A stretch of 10,964 nucleotides of DNA from an uncultured Prevotella sp. (GTDB taxonomy: Bacteria; Bacteroidota; Bacteroidia; Bacteroidales; Bacteroidaceae): NCBI GenBank assembly GCA_900540885.1, contig UQHJ01000075.1:1-10964 (forward strand), written 5' to 3'. The notes beneath the pieces are model-generated. The model did not search any database. It saw only the letters and a program-made list of their open reading frames with translations, and was not told where the DNA came from. The position numbers and the translations under genes were made by a program. Shown one piece after another: positions 6,669 to 10,964 of the stretch (position 1 is its first letter; the number at the start of each line of letters is the position of its first letter).

Positions 6669-7516
6669 CAAAAGTTTGCTATCGTATAAAGATAAAGTAC
6701 TGTAGCGGGGATAGCTAAAAGCGAAGAGTCAAAACGGTCGAGCATGCCGCCGTGACCTGGCAATATGCGTCCACTATCTTTAATGCCCAACTTTCGTTTG
6801 AAAAGGCTTTCGACCAAGTCACCCCACGTGCCAAATACACAAACGGTAAGACCTAATCCTAACCATTCAGGCAAGGACAATAATGTTTGATTAAAGTACC
6901 ACAACACGGCTGCTACTACTAAGCAGAGTACGCCTCCGCCTATACTGCCAACCCACGACTTATTGGGCGAGATACGCTCAAACAACTTTGCGGGGAAACG
7001 TTTGTGCAACAACGAACCGCAACAATAGGCTCCCGTATCGCTTGTCCATAAGAAGAGGAACACACTGAGCGGTATGATTGGAGTAAATTGCGTACGATTG
7101 GTAAAGGGATCGAACTGGAAGGCTAATACGTTGAGCATACTAAAGGCCAAAGCTACGTACACCTGTGAAGCAAAGGCAAAGCCCCAATTCTTAAGTGGAT
7201 CGTCCTTTTTTAAATAGAGTTCGCCTACCAATAAGTAAATGATTGAAACGAGATAAGGGACAAAAGCGCGTGAAGGGACAAAGTCTGCGCAATAACCAGC
7301 AAAGGCTATAAATAGATAAACAGCAGCTACCGAGTTAATCAACTTATTCACCGAAGCTCCTGCATAACGATTTACGTTGGCTGAAAATTCCCAAGTGGTC
7401 AACCCCGTAATAATGGCAAAGAGCAACACAAACGTAGTTGACGAAAAAAGCGTGCAGCCCACTAGCACCGCCACAAAGACGGCACCTGTGAGTGCACGTA
7501 TAATAAGGTTATTCAT
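6668..7516 (-). CDS. cdsA: Phosphatidate cytidylyltransferase (CDP-diglyceride synthase)
   Basis: CdsA converts phosphatidic acid and CTP into CDP-diacylglycerol, the precursor of all bacterial phospholipids, in the cytoplasmic membrane. The 282-residue form starting at 7514-7516 has the expected length and many membrane helices. The family signature is complete near the C-terminus: SLFKR (237-241), KDSGRILPGHGG (246-257) and MLDRFD (258-263), with the conserved Lys, Asp, Arg and His residues. An upstream in-frame ATG at 7567 would add 17 residues, but this part reaches into inverted-repeat element B. The start M-NNLIIRALTGAVF matches how the family normally begins, so I use the shorter form. 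It follows ftsH in the same direction, with element B in the gap. The minus-strand sequence before the ATG contains tandem AATCTCC and no Shine-Dalgarno. Confidence 0.93.
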   Translation of the reverse strand: MNNLIIRALTGAVFVAVLVGCTLFSSTTFVLLFAIITGLTTWEFSANVNRYAGASVNKLINSVAAVYLFIAFAGYCADFVPSRAFVPYLVSIIYLLVGELYLKKDDPLKNWGFAFASQVYVALAFSMLNVLAFQFDPFTNRTQFTPIIPLSVFLFLWTSDTGAYCCGSLLHKRFPAKLFERISPNKSWVGSIGGGVLCLVVAAVLWYFNQTLLSLPEWLGLGLTVCVFGTWGDLVESLFKRKLGIKDSGRILPGHGGMLDRFDSSLLAIPATVLYLYTIANF

Positions 7517-7561
7517 TTTTTTAGGAGATTGGAGATTAGAGAAATCTGTATATAATAAGTT

Positions 7562-7831
7562 ACTCAAGTTTCGGATTTAGCAAGGGCGGGCTGAAAGCCC
7601 AATGGAGCACATAGCCCAGGGCAAGCGAAGCGACACCCTGGGTTAAAGCACGTTCGTTAGTGACGCCCTGAAAGGGCAGAAGCTTTATTTCTATTTCCAA
7701 CATTGAATGCTTTTGCCCCTTCAGGGCGTCAATACTATGGTAATCCGTAACCCAGGGTGCCGCTTCGCTTGCCCTGGGCTATGTGCTCCATTGGGCTTTC
7801 AGCCCGCCCTTGCAAAATCCGAAACTTCAGT
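7562..7831. mobile_element. 270-bp palindromic MITE-like element, copy B
   Basis: Same length and layout as copy A. The outer ends are ACTCAAGTTTCGG and CCGAAACTTCAGT, the 72-nt core arms are 7571-7642 and 7751-7822, and the inner inverted repeat is 7664-7683 against 7709-7728. The left arms of A and B differ at only two of 72 positions, while about 20 bp at the start of the central part (7643-7663) differ strongly. No 6-bp direct repeat is visible around this copy (left flank TAAGTT, right flank AAACTA). It may be older or its flanks rearranged. It contains no transposase gene and lies in the ftsH-cdsA gap in the same plus-strand orientation as A. Confidence 0.78.
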
Positions 7832-7874
7832 AAACTAATTTTGAAAACCTACTTAACATCAAAGCTTCAGATCT
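7832..7874. other. Spacer between element B and the ftsH stop
   Basis: Contains CTAATTTTGAAAACCTACT (7835-7853), a close relative of the arms around the trkH-upstream hairpin (minus strand 1636-1618 and plus strand 1693-1711). No gene or terminator is seen. Confidence 0.5.
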
Positions 7875-10028
7875 TTATTGCAAAGGTGGAAGAGGGGGAG
7901 GAGGGGGATATAGGCCTTCGTTTGAAGCACTATCGTCCTTTGCTTCACCATTTTGTGACTTTGTTTCGCCACTTTGTGACTTTGCTTCTATTGAGTTCTC
8001 ACCTTCTGTAGCCTCAGCATCATGCGTATCAGAGGATTGCTTTTCAGCCTCCAACTTACGCGCACGCTCGTCAGCCAATTTGAGTGCTTCTTCCTCCATT
8101 AATATGTCACCACGACTCTTCCACGGACGAGCGCCAAAGATACGTTCAACGTCTTCCGTAAAGATCACTTCACGATCTACCAATAGGTCGGCCAATTCAT
8201 TGTGTTTGGCAGCGTATTCGCTCAGCATTTGCTTTGCACGATTGTACTGCTCAGCAATGATACGTTGCACCTCAGCATCTATCAATTCTGAAGTACGTTC
8301 AGAATAAGGTTTCGTAAAGTTATATTCGCCTTGCGCATTGTAGTAACAAACGTTGGCTAACTTTTCACTCATACCTAAGTAGGCCACCATACCATATACG
8401 CGTTTGGTAACGCGCTCAAGGTCATTGAGTGCCCCACTCGAAATGTGGCCAACAAAGAGTTCTTCTGCTGCACGACCACCTAAAAGTGAACATATCTCGT
8501 CAAGCATTTGTTCACGCGTGGTAATGGTACGCTCTTCAGGTAAGTACCAAGCAGCACCCAACGCTTGACCGCGAGGTACAATCGTCACTTTCACCAATGG
8601 ATTTGCATATTGCAAGAGCCATGACACGGAAGCATGACCAGCTTCATGAATGGCAATAGAACGTTTCTCGTCCTCGGTCATTACTTTCGATGTCTTTTCA
8701 AGTCCACCGATAATGCGATCTACAGCGTCTAAGAAGTCTTGCTTACCCACTTCCTTACGATTATGACGAGCGGCGATTAACGCTGCTTCATTACAAACGT
8801 TCGCGATGTCGGCTCCTGAGAAACCTGGTGTTTGGCGTGCCAACATTTCAATATCAACCGTTTGGTCGAGTTTGAGTGGCTTCATGTGTACCTTAAAGAT
8901 GGCCACGCGCTCTGAGAGTTCGGGCAAGTCAACATGTATCTGACGGTCAAAACGTCCAGCACGCAACAGAGCTGAGTCAAGTATCTCAACGCGGTTGGTA
9001 GCCGCCAAAACGATCACGCCCGTGTTCGTACCAAATCCGTCCATCTCGGTGAGCAGTTGGTTGAGCGTATTTTCACGTTCATCATTGCCTCCCATGGTAG
9101 GATTTTTACCACGTGCACGACCAATCGCATCAATTTCGTCAATGAAGATAATGCAAGGTGCCTTTTCCTTCGCTTGTTGAAAGAGGTCGCGAACACGGCT
9201 CGCACCTACGCCCACAAACATCTCAACGAAGTCAGAACCTGCCATTGAGAAGAAAGGCACATCGGCCTCGCCTGCTACAGCTTTGGCCAGAAGAGTCTTA
9301 CCCGTACCCGGAGGACCAACAAGGAGTGCACCCTTGGGAATTTTTCCACCCAGTTCAGTGTACTTCTGGGGATTCTTTAAGAAGTCGACTATTTCGCGAA
9401 TTTCTTGTTTAGCGCCTTCTTGTCCTGCTACATCTTTAAACGTGATATTGGTAGAGTTCTTGCCATTCTTCTCGAATAAGCGAGCCTTACTCTTGCCTAC
9501 GCTAAAGATACCTCCCATGCCACTACCTCCGCCGCCCATGCGACGCATTAATATGTAATAGAGGAATACGAGTAGCAAGATGGGCAGTATATTGCCAATC
9601 AGATTGCTAAAGAAACGGTCGTTTTCTTCATACTTTACGCCCCCTTTATAGTTGGCATCTAAGAAGCTGTTGACCGCATCAACACTGGGATATTTAGCCG
9701 AAACGCAAGGTGCCGATCCTGTTTCGTCCGAACCTTGTTTAAATATTTCGCGAATGTACTCTGGGCGAACCACAAAGCGTACATTGCCATCGGTCTTATT
9801 GACCACCACCTCGCGTGCATAGCCACGGGCTACATACGAGCGAAGTGTCGTATAGTCTACTTCCTTCGTTATGCCCGATGCGTTATCGTTCCCCCGATTT
9901 GTCCACAACATAAAACAGAGACCAGCGATAAGCAAGGCATAGAACCAAGTAAGATTAAACCCCTTACGTGGTGGTTTACCACCTTGCCTCATAGGCATTT
10001 TAGGGGGTGTGTTCGGTATATTTGCCAT
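7875..10028 (-). CDS. ftsH: ATP-dependent zinc metalloprotease FtsH
   Basis: FtsH is a hexameric membrane AAA+ protease that degrades unfolded membrane proteins and regulatory targets. The 717-residue protein shows the standard order. There are two membrane helices (about 26-43 and 139-160) around a periplasmic domain. The AAA module follows, with Walker A GPPGTGKT (238-245), the pore loop FVGVGASR (271-278), Walker B IIFIDEID (293-300) and the second region of homology ending RAGRFDR (356-362). The zinc protease has HEAGH (461-465) with a third ligand, probably D536 in SGALNDLE. After about residue 655 comes a low-complexity charged tail with the 7-residue repeat EAKSQSG/ETKSQNG/EAKDDSA (682-702) and a final YPPPPPLPPL (707-716). 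This is longer than the 644 residues of E. coli FtsH. It starts 3 bp after the rsfS stop, so translation is probably coupled. Confidence 0.98.
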   Translation of the reverse strand: MANIPNTPPKMPMRQGGKPPRKGFNLTWFYALLIAGLCFMLWTNRGNDNASGITKEVDYTTLRSYVARGYAREVVVNKTDGNVRFVVRPEYIREIFKQGSDETGSAPCVSAKYPSVDAVNSFLDANYKGGVKYEENDRFFSNLIGNILPILLLVFLYYILMRRMGGGGSGMGGIFSVGKSKARLFEKNGKNSTNITFKDVAGQEGAKQEIREIVDFLKNPQKYTELGGKIPKGALLVGPPGTGKTLLAKAVAGEADVPFFSMAGSDFVEMFVGVGASRVRDLFQQAKEKAPCIIFIDEIDAIGRARGKNPTMGGNDERENTLNQLLTEMDGFGTNTGVIVLAATNRVEILDSALLRAGRFDRQIHVDLPELSERVAIFKVHMKPLKLDQTVDIEMLARQTPGFSGADIANVCNEAALIAARHNRKEVGKQDFLDAVDRIIGGLEKTSKVMTEDEKRSIAIHEAGHASVSWLLQYANPLVKVTIVPRGQALGAAWYLPEERTITTREQMLDEICSLLGGRAAEELFVGHISSGALNDLERVTKRVYGMVAYLGMSEKLANVCYYNAQGEYNFTKPYSERTSELIDAEVQRIIAEQYNRAKQMLSEYAAKHNELADLLVDREVIFTEDVERIFGARPWKSRGDILMEEEALKLADERARKLEAEKQSSDTHDAEATEGENSIEAKSQSGETKSQNGEAKDDSASNEGLYPPPPPLPPLQ
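7941..7990 (-). repeat. 21-bp in-frame tandem repeat in the ftsH tail
   Basis: Units at 7941-7961 and 7962-7982 are near-identical 21-mers sharing TTTGTGACTT, with a partial third unit after them. Each encodes seven residues of the KSQ-rich FtsH tail, so changes in copy number would keep the frame. Confidence 0.75.
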
Positions 10029-10031
10029 AAA

Positions 10032-10391
10032 TTAATCAATATCAGCTATTTGAGTAAGTTCAGCGTCGTCCCAAAGATTTTCTAAATCATAATGTTCGCG
10101 TGCTTCAGGCAAAAAGATATGAACCATTACGGTACCATAATCCATAGCTACCCATTCACCATTCTCGCGTCCTGCTATTGCAGCAGGTTTTTCACCAGCT
10201 TGTTTACGCGCAAACTCTTCTACTGAGTCGGTAATCGCATCGACCTGTTGTGGTGAGCCACCCGTACAGATTACGAAGTAGGAACTTGGAGCTGTAATAA
10301 TGTTACGCAAATCAACGGTCACAATTCCACGACCTTTCTTCTCTTGAATGCCGTCAATAATTGTATTTACCAGTTTTTGTGTTTCTTCCAT
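10032..10391 (-). CDS. rsfS: Ribosomal silencing factor RsfS
   Basis: RsfS binds ribosomal protein uL14 on the large subunit and blocks joining of the subunits when nutrients are short. The 119-residue protein has the usual length. Conserved blocks are YFVICTGGS (38-46) with Q48-Q49-V50 after it, GEWVAMDYG (78-86), VHIF (90-93) and YDLENLWDDA (101-110). It is the first gene of the rsfS-ftsH-cdsA operon, a common arrangement in Bacteroidales, and ends 3 bp before ftsH. The ATG (10389-10391) follows an A/T-rich stretch without a Shine-Dalgarno. The promoter lies about 300 bp upstream, beyond a repeat array, giving an unusually long leader. Confidence 0.95.
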   Translation of the reverse strand: MEETQKLVNTIIDGIQEKKGRGIVTVDLRNIITAPSSYFVICTGGSPQQVDAITDSVEEFARKQAGEKPAAIAGRENGEWVAMDYGTVMVHIFLPEAREHYDLENLWDDAELTQIADID

Positions 10392-10473
10392 TTAATTATT
10401 TTGCTGATTGTATTTTGTTTTATTCTGTATTTTGTTGAAGCAAGTTTCGTGCCAAACGTTAACCTTTAACATG
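10392..10473 (-). other. rsfS leader, unique part
   Basis: This is T-rich on the plus strand (A-rich in the minus-strand message) and contains the small inverted repeat GTTAA-CCT-TTAAC at 10458-10470. No promoter box of the TAnnTTTG type is seen here, so rsfS is expressed from the repeat array region or further upstream. Confidence 0.45.
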
Positions 10474-10709
10474 AGGCGAACGCAATCGAAATAAGTTTTT
10501 TGGCTTTTTCTATTGCGAGCCGAAGCCTACCTTATGCAAAGGTAGTGCAAGGCGAACGCAATAGGAAAAAAGCCCAAAAGCTTTTTTCTATTGCTGAGCC
10601 GAAGCCTACCTTATGCAAAGGTAGTGCAAGGCGAACGCAATAGGAAAAAAGCCTAAAAGCTTTTTTCTATTGCTGAGCCGAAGCCTACTTTATGCAAAGG
10701 TAGTGTAAG
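10474..10709 (-). repeat. 79-bp tandem repeat array carrying repeated -7 boxes
   Basis: The block GAAGCCTAC recurs at 10522, 10601 and 10680, an exact 79-bp period, with a degenerate partial unit at the left end (10474-10520). Each unit carries GCAAAGGTAGTG, which on the minus strand reads TACCTTTGC, the Bacteroidota -7 box. Between units, GCAATAGGAAAAAAGC (10558-10573) and GCTTTTTTCTATTGC (10580-10594) form a stem with a single bulged base; the next unit repeats it. Each -7 box also sits in a small inverted repeat, CTACCTT-ATGCA-AAGGTAG. Only the unit furthest from rsfS has a proper -33 box. Confidence 0.88.
10558..10594 (-). promoter_or_regulatory. A-tract/T-tract hairpin in the rsfS leader (repeated 79 bp later)
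   Basis: The 16-nt left arm and 15-nt right arm pair with one bulge around a 6-nt loop. The core AAAAAAGC/GCTTTTTT resembles a weak bidirectional terminator or attenuator with little GC. A second copy spans about 10637-10673. In the minus-strand message both would form in the leader, between the canonical promoter and rsfS. Confidence 0.55.
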
Positions 10710-10725
10710 AATAGTGAAAGGCAAA
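10695..10725 (-). promoter_or_regulatory. Canonical promoter for the rsfS-ftsH-cdsA operon
   Basis: The minus strand reads TTTG at 10725-10722, a 19-bp spacer, then TACCTTTG at 10702-10695, a full match to TTTG-N19-TAnnTTTG. The two downstream array copies of TACCTTTG (10616-10623 and 10537-10544) have TTCC at the matching -33 position, so this is the most likely main start. The leader would be about 300 nt. Confidence 0.8.
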
Positions 10726-10926
10726 ACAAAAAAGTAAAACTTTTATTTTTTACAGTTTTTTGGCAGATGAAATGCTTCTTATTGTATTATATCTTACACG
10801 TATTCAACTTCCCTATTTTATCTTTCATGTTTCATTTTTATATCATATATAATTGATTATCAATTACTTAGAAATATGAAACATAGTACTCGTATGTTTC
10901 ATTTTATGTTTCATGTTTCATTTTTA
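10726..10926. other. A/T-rich spacer with ATGTTTCAT motif cluster
   Basis: No gene is seen. ATGTTTCAT occurs at 10827-10835, 10894-10902, 10906-10914 and 10913-10921, and its inverse ATGAAACAT at 10876-10884. The inverse and the second copy form a perfect 10-bp stem, ATGAAACATA (10876-10885) with TATGTTTCAT (10893-10902), around a 7-nt loop. It could be a binding-site cluster upstream of the rsfS promoter or the 3' end of the gene to the right. Confidence 0.55.
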
Positions 10927-10963
10927 AAAAGACTGAGGGTGCGATCGATCGCTCCCTCAGTGT
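10927..10963 (-). terminator. Intrinsic terminator of a minus-strand gene beyond the right edge
   Basis: On the minus strand, ACTGAGGG pairs with CCCTCAGT around an inner palindrome GCGATCGATCGC, with one A-A mismatch on each side of it, and CTTTTTAAAAA follows directly. A GC-rich stem followed by a T-run is a standard intrinsic terminator. It implies a minus-strand gene to the right whose transcript ends here, separating it from the rsfS operon. Confidence 0.75.
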
Positions 10964-10964
10964 T

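Noticed and set aside
7517..7567. 17-residue N-terminal extension of CdsA
   Set aside because: It starts within the end of element B; the shorter start matches the usual family N-terminus.
7757..8011. Plus-strand open frame of 84 residues
   Set aside because: It begins in the arm of element B and runs antisense through the ftsH tail; composition follows those features and no promoter precedes it.
9158..9412. Plus-strand open frames opposite the FtsH AAA module
   Set aside because: They are antisense to a strongly conserved coding region and have no supporting signal.
10537..10623. Two additional full promoters in the repeat array
   Set aside because: Both have the TACCTTTG box, but the bases at the -33 position read TTCC, so I treat them only as -7 box copies.
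10474..10709. CRISPR array
   Set aside because: Units are 79 bp and nearly identical throughout, without unique spacers and without cas genes; this is an ordinary tandem repeat.

Overview
The window looks like chromosome from a Bacteroidota member, most likely order Bacteroidales and Prevotella-like. Three things suggest this. Two promoters match the Bacteroides-type pattern TTTG-N19-TAnnTTTG exactly. The start codons lack Shine-Dalgarno sequences and have mostly A/T-rich upstream regions. The proteins and the gene order rsfS-ftsH-cdsA are typical of that group. Species is not claimed. All eight recognisable genes lie on the minus strand, so transcription runs from right to left, and no tRNA, rRNA or CRISPR array is visible.

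Right part (10964 down to about 5190). A minus-strand intrinsic terminator at 10927-10963 ends a transcript entering from outside the window. An A/T-rich spacer follows, with a cluster of ATGTTTCAT motifs. Next comes a 79-bp tandem repeat array that carries the promoter of an rsfS-ftsH-cdsA operon: a ribosome-silencing factor, the membrane AAA+ protease FtsH, and CDP-diglyceride synthase. A membrane-anchored transglutaminase-like protein of unknown role is probably the last gene of this operon. The ftsH-cdsA gap holds a 270-bp palindromic MITE-like element (copy B). The cdsA-transglutaminase gap holds a different 183-bp imperfect inverted repeat.

Left part (5190 down to 1). A canonical promoter at 5157-5187 starts a second operon. 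It encodes an ArnT/PMT-type lipid-linked-sugar glycosyltransferase, a DPM1/ArnC-type GT2 polyprenyl-phosphate glycosyltransferase, a small LAB_N-type membrane protein built from an ungapped internal duplication, and a TrkH potassium-uptake subunit. The first three plausibly form one pathway: GT2 loads a sugar on polyprenyl phosphate in the cytoplasm, something flips it (the LAB_N protein is a candidate), and the ArnT-like enzyme transfers it to an envelope acceptor such as lipid A. A second 270-bp MITE-like element (copy A) sits between the ArnT-like and GT2 genes. It is flanked by a 6-bp direct repeat, so its insertion event can be reconstructed. A hairpin with two competing partner arms lies just upstream of trkH.

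The most notable theme is that every intergenic gap longer than about 90 bp between the minus-strand genes contains a long inverted repeat or a leader with promoter and hairpin. Several of these repeats end at or in the stop codon of the gene before them.
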